From an uncultured Bacteroidota bacterium (lineage in GTDB: Bacteria > Bacteroidota > Bacteroidia > Flavobacteriales > Flavobacteriaceae), in contig CAJWHM010000009.1 of the NCBI GenBank assembly GCA_913041125.1, positions 1-59,791 on the forward strand: 59,791 bases of DNA, read 5' to 3'. Below the pieces are notes generated by a model. That model was not told the DNA's origin, searched no databases, and saw only the letters and a list, made by a program, of their open reading frames with translations. This document shows, piece after piece, positions 9,441 through 18,264 of the stretch; positions within the stretch are counted from its first letter, which is position 1; each line of letters begins with the position of its first letter. The translations under genes and the position numbers were made by a program.

Positions 9441-10921
9441 GTTTTTTTCCAAAAGAAAGGTGTAAGTAAGATAAGGACTGTAAATAGCTCTAAACGACCT
9501 AAAAGCATTAAAAAACTTGCCCAAATTTGGCCCCATTCAGGTAGCGAAGAATAAGTATTATTTGGACCAAATGACCCAAGAGCTGGTCCAACATTTCCTA
9601 AAGTTGAAGCCGCTAAACCAATAGAAGATTCAAAATCTGTACCAAAAGCACTAAATACAAATGATCCTATAATAAAACTTAGCATATATAATATAAAAAA
9701 ACCTAAAATATTATAGGAAATTGAGCTACTCACAATTTTATCGTTATATCGTGCTTGAATAATTGCATTTGGATGTAAAGCCCTTTTAAATTCTAAAAAT
9801 CCACTTTTTATCATTAACATATGACGTACTACTTTAATTCCACCTGAAGTTGAGCCTGAAGAACCTCCCAAAAACATTAAACCAAAAAATATTAAAGTAA
9901 TTAATGGACTCCACTGAGTGTAATCTGAAGTAACAAAGCCTGTGGTTGTAATAACAGAAACTATTTGAAAAATAGATTCCCTTAACGTCATCTCTAGATT
10001 TGAGAAATTATATTCGATAAATATATTTTCCTTATAACAAATTAAAAGAAAAACGAACAAAGAAAAAATCATCAAAAAGCTCACGTATAATTTAAATTCA
10101 TCGTCTTGTAAAATTTTTTTAATTTTTTTTGTGAAAATAAAGTAACTCAAAATAAAGTTTGTTCCCGCCAAAAACATAAATGAAATAATTATGTATTGTA
10201 TCATGGGTCGGTCATTCCAATAAGCAATACTATTGTTTTTAGTTGAAAAGCCTCCTGTAGATAATGTGCTCATTGCGTGATTAATAGCATCAAAAAATGT
10301 CATCCCGGCAAAATAGAGCAAAAATGTTTCAATAAATGTGTAAAGAAAATATATCAGCCATAATCTTTTAGCAGTATCTGTTATTCTAGGGTGTAATTTG
10401 TCACCTGCTGGTCCAGGTGCTTCCGCGGTAAAAAGTTGAATTCCGCCAATACCTAAAAAAGGTAAAATTGCAATTGCAAGAACAATTATACCCATACCAC
10501 CTATCCAATGGGTAGTACTTCTCCAAAATAAAATTCCCTCTGGTAAAGATTCTATATCATCTAAAATTGTTGCTCCAGTAGTCGTGTAACCCGACATGGT
10601 TTCAAAAAAACTAGAAGTGAAATTGGGAATAGTCTCTGTAAAAATATATGGTATTGTTCCAGAAATAGCCATTAATAGCCATCCTAGGGTTACAATTAAA
10701 TAACCTTCTCGTTTTTGAATTTGTTTATCATAATGTCTAAAAAATAGCATTAATAATGCGCCAATAAATAAAACTATAAAAGATGATATTGTTATTTCAA
10801 AAGTAAAACCGTCTTTGTATATTAAACTTACTAGAGAAGCAATTAGCATAAAGACTCCGTTAAAAAATAACAAAATACCCATTAAAAAAATGACGATTTT
10901 GTAATTGAAAGATTTAATCAT
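9437..10921 (-). CDS. trkH: Potassium uptake channel subunit TrkH
   Basis: This integral membrane protein forms the ion path of the Trk/Ktr potassium uptake system. The hydrophobic sequence contains four pore loops with filter-like segments: GYTTTGATILDD, TLSTGGFSTKN, VITTTGFVTSDY and STLGNVGPALG. The conserved GSSGSTSGGIKVVR element follows the third loop. The reading frame stays open to an ATG at 10945, which would overlap trkA by 20 bases. The ATG at 10921 lies four bases after the trkA stop and gives an N-terminus (MIKSFNYKIVIF) starting just before the first helix, so I prefer it (494 residues). It is co-transcribed with trkA upstream, which encodes the nucleotide-binding gate. Confidence 0.93.
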   Translation of the reverse strand: MIKSFNYKIVIFLMGILLFFNGVFMLIASLVSLIYKDGFTFEITISSFIVLFIGALLMLFFRHYDKQIQKREGYLIVTLGWLLMAISGTIPYIFTETIPNFTSSFFETMSGYTTTGATILDDIESLPEGILFWRSTTHWIGGMGIIVLAIAILPFLGIGGIQLFTAEAPGPAGDKLHPRITDTAKRLWLIYFLYTFIETFLLYFAGMTFFDAINHAMSTLSTGGFSTKNNSIAYWNDRPMIQYIIISFMFLAGTNFILSYFIFTKKIKKILQDDEFKLYVSFLMIFSLFVFLLICYKENIFIEYNFSNLEMTLRESIFQIVSVITTTGFVTSDYTQWSPLITLIFFGLMFLGGSSGSTSGGIKVVRHMLMIKSGFLEFKRALHPNAIIQARYNDKIVSSSISYNILGFFILYMLSFIIGSFVFSAFGTDFESSIGLAASTLGNVGPALGSFGPNNTYSSLPEWGQIWASFLMLLGRLELFTVLILLTPFFWKKT

Positions 10922-10925
10922 CGAA

Positions 10926-12275
10926 TCAAAGAAATAAACGTTCAATTCTTTTTAGAGACCTAGGTAAACAACAAACTACAATTCGATCTCCTGGTATAAT
11001 GGTATAATCACCCAAGGCTATAATTCCTAGTCCATCTTTAATTACCCCCCCTATTATAGCTGTTCTAGGAAATTCAATATCCTTTATTTTATAGTTTGTA
11101 ACCTCTGAGTTTGCATTAACTACAAATTCTAATATTTCAACATTCAAATTATTTAATGTTGTCATATCAACTACTTCCCCTTTTCTAATGTATCTAAAAA
11201 TCGTATTCGCAGTTAATAGTTTTTTATTTATTAGGGTATCAATCCCTATGGAATACGAAAGCTGAAAGTAATCCATGTTTTCAACTAGAGCAATTGTCTT
11301 TTTTACTTTTTTAGTATGAGCCATAAGACAACTCATAATATTTGTTTCTGAATTTTCAGTTACTGAAATAAATGCATCCATTGATGTTATATTTTCTTCC
11401 TCTAATAACTCAGCATTTCTTCCATCTCCATGAATTACTAAAGCATTTGGTAATAAGTCGGCAATCTCAAATGCCTTTTTTTTGTTTTTTTCAACAAGAG
11501 TAACATTAAATTTTTTATCACATAATTGTCTAGCAGTATTATATCCTATTCTTCCACCGCCTAAAATCATAACATTCTTTATAGATGCCTTTGTTTTTCC
11601 AGTAAGTTTATATAACTCCTCAACTCCTTCTTTTAAAGTTATAAAGAAAACTGTGTCTCCAATTTCAAAACGAGTATCACCCCTAGGAATTTGGGTGGTC
11701 TGAGTGCCTTTTCTTTGAACAGCAACAGGCATAAAATGTACATCAGGGAAAAAAGAAGCTGCTTCTTTAACAGTTTTCCCTACAAAAGGTACATTTTCAT
11801 TTAATTTTGTACCAATCAAAGTTAGTGCTCCCCCTTCAAACTCATAACTGTTTGAAAAAGCAGATTGATCTAAAAGTTGTTGGATTTCTTCAGCTGCAAG
11901 TTCTTCAGGTGATATAATCTCATCTACTCCTATATTTTGAAAACTAATAGAATTCTGTGCTTTTATAAGCTCAATGTTAGAAATCCTAGCTATAGTTTTC
12001 TTACTTCCTAGTTGCTTTGCCAAAGCACATATTGTAATATTTGTAGACTCTTCTGCTGTTACTGCAATAAAAAGGTCTGATTTTTCTACTTGAGCTTCAT
12101 TCATTAATGATAAAGACATTGCGTCTCCTCTAATAGCACGAATATCCAAATGGGATTCCGCATAATTTAATCGGTCTTTGTCTGTATCAATAAGAGTGAT
12201 ATCAAGGGATTCATAAGATAACAGTTTGGCCAAATGAAATCCAACCTCACCACTCCCTGCGATAATTATTTTCAT
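10926..12275 (-). CDS. trkA: Trk system NAD(H)-binding regulatory subunit TrkA
   Basis: This is a 449-residue cytoplasmic protein that binds to TrkH and gates potassium flow in response to nucleotides. It has the duplicated layout of TrkA. The first RCK_N Rossmann domain (GSGEVGFHLAKLL, residues 7-19) is followed by a TrkA_C domain (about 140-225). The second RCK_N (GGGRIGYNTARQL, near 233-245) is followed by a second TrkA_C (about 370-449). The acidic residue at the end of the second strand that binds the ribose is present in both halves (LIDTD and LVEKN). It precedes trkH in a two-gene operon. Its upstream region of 92 bases is shared with the divergent menG gene. Confidence 0.95.
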   Translation of the reverse strand: MKIIIAGSGEVGFHLAKLLSYESLDITLIDTDKDRLNYAESHLDIRAIRGDAMSLSLMNEAQVEKSDLFIAVTAEESTNITICALAKQLGSKKTIARISNIELIKAQNSISFQNIGVDEIISPEELAAEEIQQLLDQSAFSNSYEFEGGALTLIGTKLNENVPFVGKTVKEAASFFPDVHFMPVAVQRKGTQTTQIPRGDTRFEIGDTVFFITLKEGVEELYKLTGKTKASIKNVMILGGGRIGYNTARQLCDKKFNVTLVEKNKKKAFEIADLLPNALVIHGDGRNAELLEEENITSMDAFISVTENSETNIMSCLMAHTKKVKKTIALVENMDYFQLSYSIGIDTLINKKLLTANTIFRYIRKGEVVDMTTLNNLNVEILEFVVNANSEVTNYKIKDIEFPRTAIIGGVIKDGLGIIALGDYTIIPGDRIVVCCLPRSLKRIERLFL

Positions 12276-12367
12276 AAAAATATTTAGAAAATATTTTCAA
12301 ATATACGAATATTCGTTGTGCTTATCTAAATTCAAATTAATACTCAAAATTATTATCTTTCGCAGCT

Positions 12368-13099
12368 ATGAAAAAAATAATCAAACCCCATTTAAATAAT
12401 AATGAATCCAAAAAAAATCAAATCATTCAGATGTTTGATGAAATTTCCAAAACTTATGATGTTTTAAATAGAATTATTACTCTCGGTATTGACTCTGTTT
12501 GGAGAAGAAAAATTTATAGAATAATCAAAAAATTCAAACACGAATTTGTTTTAGATATTGCCACAGGGACAGGTGATTTAATTATTGAATTATCAAAACT
12601 TAATACAAAAAAAATCATTGGAGTAGATATTTCGCCCAAAATGCTTGAAATAGGTAAAGAAAAATTAAAAAAAAGGGGCTTAAGTAAAAAAATAACAATG
12701 TTATCAGGCGACTCAGAGGATTTAGAGTTTAAAGACAAAACCTTTGATGTTGTTACTGTTGCTTTTGGAGTTAGAAATTTTGAAAATTTGGACAAAGGTT
12801 TAAATGAAATTAAAAGAGTATTAAAACCAAAAGGTGTTTTGATTATTCTAGAAACTGCTATTCCAAAAAATTGGTTTATAAAATCACTTTATAAGGTATA
12901 TATGAAAATTTTTATGCCAGTTATTGGTTTTATTTTTTCAAAAAATTTTTATGCTTACAATTATTTATCTAATTCTTCTAAAGTATTCCCCCATGGTAAA
13001 TCATTTAACAATATTTTAAAGAAAAATGGGTTTATAGATGTAGAGGATTCTCCGCAAACTTTTGGAGTTGCTTCAATTTATTTTGCAAAAAAAAGGTGA
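12368..13099 (+). CDS. menG: Demethylmenaquinone methyltransferase MenG (UbiE family)
   Basis: This 243-residue class I methyltransferase carries out the last step of menaquinone synthesis, transferring a methyl group from S-adenosylmethionine to the quinone ring. Visible features are the UbiE signature FDEISKTYDVLNRIITLGID near residues 23-42, motif I LDIATGTGDLIIEL from residue 62, and the region VTVAFGVRNFENLDKGL. The phylum uses menaquinone only, so menG is a better name than ubiE. The 3' end overlaps the start of the following porT gene; the two form a pair conserved in flavobacteria. The region upstream contains TATCTTTCG at 12354-12362, a near-match to the phylum's -7 box, without a clear -33 partner. 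Confidence 0.94.
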   Translation: MKKIIKPHLNNNESKKNQIIQMFDEISKTYDVLNRIITLGIDSVWRRKIYRIIKKFKHEFVLDIATGTGDLIIELSKLNTKKIIGVDISPKMLEIGKEKLKKRGLSKKITMLSGDSEDLEFKDKTFDVVTVAFGVRNFENLDKGLNEIKRVLKPKGVLIILETAIPKNWFIKSLYKVYMKIFMPVIGFIFSKNFYAYNYLSNSSKVFPHGKSFNNILKKNGFIDVEDSPQTFGVASIYFAKKR

Positions 13100-13826
13100 A
13101 AATATAATTTTTTTTTGTGTATTAATTTTTTGTTTACTCGGACAAAAAATAAATGCACAATATCCAGATGTAAAGGAGCGTATTATTAATCTTCCTGGTT
13201 TTGATCAAAAGAAGATACATTACGGCTATTTTTTAGGAACTAATAAATATGATTTTAAGTTTGAATACATTGATTCGTATTACAAAGATTTAATGTATAG
13301 TGATATTTCTGTAGTTCAAAAAAATGGATTTAATGTTGGTCTTATTGGTGACTTAAGAATTAATAATTATTTTAATTTAAGATTTGAACCTGGCTTGTAT
13401 TATAATCAAAGAGAGCTGAATTATCCTGAATATCCAGAGTTTGAAAGAGAATCAGATCGTACTAGAGAAGTAAAATCAACTTATATTCACCTACCATTAT
13501 ATTTAAAAATTAATGCAAAAAGAATTAATAATTTTCGACCTTTTATTTTGACTGGGTTTTCTACAGATTTTAATCTTTCAAGCAATGAAAAAAATTCTGA
13601 TGATAATGCTAGTAATGTCTTTCGTACAACATCTCAAAGTTTTAATTATGAATTGGGATTAGGATTTGAATTTTATCTATATTATTTTAAATTTTCTCCT
13701 TCATTTCGTGGTATTTTCTCATTTCAAAATGAATTGATTTCGGATAATCAAGAAAATAGTCCTTGGACAGGAAAAATTCTAAATATGTTAAGTCGAGGAG
13801 TTTCTTTAATAATAACTTTTGAATAA
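13062..13826 (+). CDS. porT: PorT-family outer membrane protein (type IX secretion)
   Basis: This is a protein of up to 254 residues with a signal peptide (IIFFCVLIFCLLGQKINAQ) and a mature part resembling a small outer membrane beta-barrel: alternating strands, GVSLIITFE ending in an aromatic-acidic tail, and FRPFILTGFSTDFNLS. PorT is needed for type IX secretion and gliding in this phylum and commonly lies directly behind menG, as here. The ATG at 13062 gives a 38-base overlap with menG; an in-frame TTG at 13083 would give a shorter, more usual signal peptide beginning MQKKGENII. The assignment rests on gene order and barrel character more than on catalytic motifs. It converges on the next gene with three bases between stops. 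Confidence 0.75.
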   Translation: MELLQFILQKKGENIIFFCVLIFCLLGQKINAQYPDVKERIINLPGFDQKKIHYGYFLGTNKYDFKFEYIDSYYKDLMYSDISVVQKNGFNVGLIGDLRINNYFNLRFEPGLYYNQRELNYPEYPEFERESDRTREVKSTYIHLPLYLKINAKRINNFRPFILTGFSTDFNLSSNEKNSDDNASNVFRTTSQSFNYELGLGFEFYLYYFKFSPSFRGIFSFQNELISDNQENSPWTGKILNMLSRGVSLIITFE

Positions 13827-13829
13827 TTA

Positions 13830-14546
13830 TTAAGTTCTATAAATTTCGCTAAAAAAAATTGCAACTGATGTTGCAACATTTAAGCTCTCAGCACCATTAT
13901 GTTTTTTAAAATTAGGAATACCTATCTTGTTTTTTATATTTGATTTTAACTCTTCTGAAATTCCATGAGATTCACTTCCAAAAACATAGGTCCCATATTC
14001 TTGTAATTGATTTTTATAAATTGAAGTGCCATTAATTTCAGCTTTAAAAATAGGTTTATTAATTAAATCAATATAGGTTAAAAGATCTGAAATATAGTGA
14101 CAACTAACCCTCGCAATAGATCCCATAGAAGACTGAATAGCTTTTGGATTATAACAATCTACAGTATTAGTACTACATATTAATTGATCAAGGCCGAACC
14201 AATCACAAAGGCGAATAATTGTTCCTAAATTTCCTGGGTCAGAAATACCATCTAAAATAATAGTTAATTTATTCCGGTTATTTAATTTTATATCTGGTAT
14301 TTTAAAAACTCCAAGAATTGAGCTATGATTTTTGAAATGACTGATTTTTTTCATTTCAGACTCTTTTACTTTTAAAGCTTTTGGGTGTGATATATTTCTA
14401 ATAGAAAAAAGAAATTCACATTCAATTTTAGAGTTTATTAAATCATTAACTACTTTTTCTCCCTCAGCTACAAAGAGACCAAACTTTGATCTATATTTTT
14501 TTTGTTTAAGTTGTATGATTTTTTTTTGCTGGTTCTTACTGACCAT
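13830..14546 (-). CDS. SpoU/TrmH-family RNA 2'-O-methyltransferase
   Basis: This 238-residue SPOUT methyltransferase shows all three motifs: DPGNLGTIIRLCDWFG (about 100-115), FGSESHGISEEL (about 193-204) and SLNVATSVAIFFSEIYR at the C-terminus. A short N-terminal substrate-binding domain rich in lysine (KNQQKKIIQLKQKKYRSK) may contact RNA. Which RNA and nucleotide it modifies cannot be told from the sequence; it differs clearly from the RlmB encoded at 7408. It is divergent from tamL, with 36 bases between start codons, so their promoters must overlap or lie within coding sequence. Confidence 0.87.
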   Translation of the reverse strand: MVSKNQQKKIIQLKQKKYRSKFGLFVAEGEKVVNDLINSKIECEFLFSIRNISHPKALKVKESEMKKISHFKNHSSILGVFKIPDIKLNNRNKLTIILDGISDPGNLGTIIRLCDWFGLDQLICSTNTVDCYNPKAIQSSMGSIARVSCHYISDLLTYIDLINKPIFKAEINGTSIYKNQLQEYGTYVFGSESHGISEELKSNIKNKIGIPNFKKHNGAESLNVATSVAIFFSEIYRT

Positions 14547-14582
14547 AAAATGACTTATTTTTGATAATAGAATTTAAGTTTA

Positions 14583-17120
14583 GTGAATTTCATTAAGACA
14601 AATTTAGTCAAACTACTATTCATTTTCCTAGTTTTAGAAAGCTGTTCAAGTTCAAGGTTAAATGATAAAATAATTATTGACAAAAATGAAGTGTATGAGG
14701 ACGGTAGATTATTATCAAATTCTCCTGTAAACTTCATTATTACTACTCAATCAAATAAAAAATTTTTAGGAATTCCATTTGGAAAAATACTTTATGAATC
14801 CTCTAGTACTAATCCTAGTGATAAATTTGACTTATGGATAAACAAAAAAGAAAATAGGAGAAAAAATTTAGAAAAAATAATATCAAATAAACAAATTAAT
14901 GCTTTAAATAATTACACTTTAAAATTTAATGAGTGGTTAAGAAAAACTGGTGAACCTCCAGCATTTTTGAAAAAAAATGAAATTGAAATTTCTAAAAAAA
15001 GGATAGTTCAATATTATAAAAATCTTGGATACTATGACGTTAATGTAAGCATAGACAGTAAAAAATTAAAAGAAAAAAAAATTATTTTAAAATATAAGAT
15101 TAAACCTAATCAAAAATATTTAATCGAATCAATTACAGCTGAAATTGAATCTCCACAGCTTAAAACATTGTATGATGATAATATAAAAAATCAATTAATC
15201 ATAAAAGGTGAGCCTTTTGAGATCAATAAATTTGAAAAAGAAAGGGAGCGTTTATTTCTTCTTTTTAAGAATAATGGCATTTATAATTTTCAACAAAATA
15301 GTATTCAATTTACTGCTGCAATTGATAGTTCAGGTAATGATTTAAATATACCAGTAAAAATAAAAATCGAAAACATAAAACAGCGTTTAAATGATAGTCT
15401 TATTGGGATTCCATATAAAAAATATAAAATTGAAGAAGTTTTGGTTTTTATTGATGATTCAAAAAATGACTTTACAAAATTTACAGATTCAATTAACTAT
15501 AAAGATTTTAGAATTTATAGTAAAGGAAAACTAAAATTTAAACCAAAATCAATTACATCAGGAATAAATGTAAAAAAGGGAAAACTCTACAGTGATGAAG
15601 ACAGAAATTTAACTTTTAGGTATTTTAATAATCTGAAAAATTTCAAATATCCAAGCATAAATTATAAGTTATCACCAAATAAAGAGTCTTTAATTGCATC
15701 AATATATTTAAATCCCAAAGAACGCTTTTCATTAGGATTCGATTTGGATTTATCGCATTCTAATATTCAAGATTTTGGTTTTGGAATTGGAGGAGGATTA
15801 GGAATAAGAAATTTGTTTAGTGGTACTGAAATTTTAGAACTGAATCTTAAAAATACTTTAGGTGCTTCAAGAGATATTGCTCAAAGTGATGACCAGTTTT
15901 TTAACCTTTTTGAGTTAGGAGCAGACTTAAAGTTAACTGTCCCAAGAATATTAGTCCCATTCAATAAAAAAGAGTTGGTTCCTTCTATAATGTCACCAAA
16001 AACACAAATTATTTTAGGAACTACTCTTCAGGAAAATATTGGCCTAGATAAACAATTTTTTACAGGGACATATCAATTTGATTGGAAACCCAAAAACGAA
16101 AAAAAAATTCAATTTAAATTGATTGAACTTGAATTTGTAAACAATCGAAATTTGACAAATTATTTTAATGTATATAGAAATTCATATGATAGATTAAATA
16201 AAATAGCAAAAGAGTATAATGGCAAAACTGAAATATTAAATGAAAATGGAGATTTGTTAATTCCAAACGGTACATCAGATTTTATTAATGATGTGCTTAA
16301 TAATGAAACAATTTTAACAATTGATGATGAAGACTATAAAACTATTAATACAATAAAGGAACGTTATGACAGACTAACAGCAAACAATTTGATATTAGGA
16401 TCTTCTTTTAACGTTAATCTGAACAGCCAAAAAAGTATTTTTGATGAAAATTTTTATCAACTAAGATGGAAAGTTGAATGGATTGGTAACCTTATAAATC
16501 AATTTTTAAAATTAACAAATTCAAATAAAAATAATCTGGACCAAAATATTTTAGGAGGAGTTAGCCCCTCTCAATACATAAAAACAGAATTAGACTATAT
16601 TAAACATTGGTCATTCGGAAGAGAACGTGTGTTGGCATTCCACGCATTTACTGGATTTGCAATACCTTATGGTAATTCTAATAATATTCCTTTTTCAAGA
16701 TCATATTTTTCTGGTGGAGCAAATGATAATAGAGCATGGAAAGCATATAAATTAGGTCCAGGAAGCAGTAATAACATAAATGATTTTAATGAAGCAAATT
16801 TTAAATTAGCTTTTAATCTTGAGTATCGTTTTGCTATAACTGGATCTTTAAAAGGTGGACTATTTATTGATTTAGGAAACATTTGGAATCTTTGGGATGA
16901 TGTCGAAAGCGATGACATCAAATTCAATGGTTTAGAGGATCTTTCAGAAATTGCTATAGGCTCTGGTTTTGGTATTAGATATGATTTTGATTTTTTTGTT
17001 TTTCGATTTGATACAGGATTTAAAACATATAATCCTTCTCTTGAAATTAATGATCGATGGTGGTCTGAATACAATTTTAAAAATGCAGTTTTTAATATAG
17101 GTATTAATTATCCATTCTAA
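14583..17120 (+). CDS. tamL: Omp85-family outer membrane lipoprotein TamL
   Basis: This is an 845-residue relative of BamA/TamA. Residues 1-21 are a lipoprotein signal with lipobox VLESC (Cys21), which is the mark of TamL, the lipid-anchored Omp85 variant of Bacteroidetes. POTRA-like segments follow, including IVQYYKNLGYYDVNVSI near residue 143. The C-terminal barrel contains GGANDNRAWKAYKLGPGS and ends NAVFNIGINYPF, with GGLFIDLGNIW as the lid-loop/strand region typical of the family. It probably acts with TamB in moving lipids or inserting outer membrane proteins. The only start compatible with the signal peptide is GTG at 14583. No tamB is in the window. Confidence 0.87.
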   Translation: MNFIKTNLVKLLFIFLVLESCSSSRLNDKIIIDKNEVYEDGRLLSNSPVNFIITTQSNKKFLGIPFGKILYESSSTNPSDKFDLWINKKENRRKNLEKIISNKQINALNNYTLKFNEWLRKTGEPPAFLKKNEIEISKKRIVQYYKNLGYYDVNVSIDSKKLKEKKIILKYKIKPNQKYLIESITAEIESPQLKTLYDDNIKNQLIIKGEPFEINKFEKERERLFLLFKNNGIYNFQQNSIQFTAAIDSSGNDLNIPVKIKIENIKQRLNDSLIGIPYKKYKIEEVLVFIDDSKNDFTKFTDSINYKDFRIYSKGKLKFKPKSITSGINVKKGKLYSDEDRNLTFRYFNNLKNFKYPSINYKLSPNKESLIASIYLNPKERFSLGFDLDLSHSNIQDFGFGIGGGLGIRNLFSGTEILELNLKNTLGASRDIAQSDDQFFNLFELGADLKLTVPRILVPFNKKELVPSIMSPKTQIILGTTLQENIGLDKQFFTGTYQFDWKPKNEKKIQFKLIELEFVNNRNLTNYFNVYRNSYDRLNKIAKEYNGKTEILNENGDLLIPNGTSDFINDVLNNETILTIDDEDYKTINTIKERYDRLTANNLILGSSFNVNLNSQKSIFDENFYQLRWKVEWIGNLINQFLKLTNSNKNNLDQNILGGVSPSQYIKTELDYIKHWSFGRERVLAFHAFTGFAIPYGNSNNIPFSRSYFSGGANDNRAWKAYKLGPGSSNNINDFNEANFKLAFNLEYRFAITGSLKGGLFIDLGNIWNLWDDVESDDIKFNGLEDLSEIAIGSGFGIRYDFDFFVFRFDTGFKTYNPSLEINDRWWSEYNFKNAVFNIGINYPF

Positions 17121-17135
17121 AACCAAATAAGTTTT

Positions 17136-17144
17136 TATTTTTGC
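17136..17144 (+). promoter_or_regulatory. Candidate -7 box upstream of the aldolase gene
   Basis: TATTTTTGC matches the Bacteroidetes -7 consensus TAnnTTTG followed by C and lies 15 bases before the aldolase ATG. I see no good TTG box at the expected distance upstream, and the leader would be very short, so this is tentative. Confidence 0.35.
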
Positions 17145-17159
17145 AGCAAACCAAATTTG

Positions 17160-18227
17160 ATGAATCACAAAATTCCTCCAGGCGTTATTACTGGAAAAAA
17201 AGTACAAGAAGTTTTTAATCTTGCTAAAAAAAAATCATTTGCTTTACCGGCCGTTAACGTAATAGGAAGCAATAGTATTAATGCAGTCCTTGAAACGGCT
17301 AAGGAACTTAATAGTCCTGTTATAATTCAATTTTCTAATGGTGGAGCACAATTCAATTCTGGAAAAGGACTTTCTAATCATAATCAAAATTCAGCCATAG
17401 CAGGAGCTATTGCAGGAGCAAAACATGTACACGAACTTGCTGAATTATACGGAGCAACTGTTATTCTTCATACTGATCATTGTGCAAAAAATTTACTGCC
17501 CTGGATTGACGGACTTATAGATGCAAGTGAAATTTTCCACAAAGAAAATGGAAAACCTCTGTTCAGCTCACATATGATAGACTTATCTGAAGAACCTATT
17601 GAAGAGAATATTAGTATCTGCAAAAAATATTTAGAAAGGATGTCAAAAATGGAAATGACATTAGAAATTGAGCTTGGAATTACAGGAGGTGAGGAAGACG
17701 GAGTGGATAATAGTGATGTAGATGCTTCTAAACTTTACACTCAACCTGAAGAAGTGGCATATGCTTTTGAAGAGTTGAGTAAGGTTAGTTCACAATTTAC
17801 TGTAGCTGCTGCTTTTGGAAATGTTCATGGTGTCTACAAGCCTGGAAATGTAAAATTAACACCTAAAATTTTAAAAAATTCTCAAGAATATATTTCAAAA
17901 AAATATAATCTCCCTAAAAATACTGTAGATTTTGTTTTTCATGGTGGTTCAGGATCCTCAAAAACTGAAATTGAAGAATCTATAGGTTATGGTGTAATCA
18001 AGATGAATATTGATACTGACCTTCAATTTGCTTTTACTGAAGGAATTCGTGATTACATGAATGATAAAATTCTATACCTTAAAAATCAAATTGGAAATCC
18101 AGAAGGAGCTGAACAACCAAATAAAAAATATTATGACCCAAGAAAATGGCTACGTCTCGGGGAAGAAACTTTTAAAAAAAGATTAGTAAAAGCATTTGAA
18201 GACTTAAATAACATTAATACTTTATAA
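17160..18227 (+). CDS. fbaA: Class II fructose-bisphosphate aldolase
   Basis: This 355-residue zinc aldolase reversibly splits fructose 1,6-bisphosphate into dihydroxyacetone phosphate and glyceraldehyde 3-phosphate in glycolysis and gluconeogenesis. The active site is complete: catalytic Asp106 and zinc ligand His107 in ILHTDHC, Glu171 in EIELGITGGEEDGVDNSD, zinc His223 in NVHGVYKPGN, and zinc His261 in FHGGSGSS. The layout matches the E. coli FbaA type (class IIA). A TTG sits directly before the ATG at 17160; ATG is the natural start. It stands between tamL and accD and probably has its own promoter. Confidence 0.96.
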   Translation: MNHKIPPGVITGKKVQEVFNLAKKKSFALPAVNVIGSNSINAVLETAKELNSPVIIQFSNGGAQFNSGKGLSNHNQNSAIAGAIAGAKHVHELAELYGATVILHTDHCAKNLLPWIDGLIDASEIFHKENGKPLFSSHMIDLSEEPIEENISICKKYLERMSKMEMTLEIELGITGGEEDGVDNSDVDASKLYTQPEEVAYAFEELSKVSSQFTVAAAFGNVHGVYKPGNVKLTPKILKNSQEYISKKYNLPKNTVDFVFHGGSGSSKTEIEESIGYGVIKMNIDTDLQFAFTEGIRDYMNDKILYLKNQIGNPEGAEQPNKKYYDPRKWLRLGEETFKKRLVKAFEDLNNINTL

Positions 18228-18264
18228 TTTTCTTTATTTTATATCTTTATTTAAAATCTGACAT

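Noticed and set aside
14555-14737. A 60-codon minus-strand frame between the SpoU gene and tamL
   Set aside because: It runs antisense through the TamL signal peptide and has no recognisable features.
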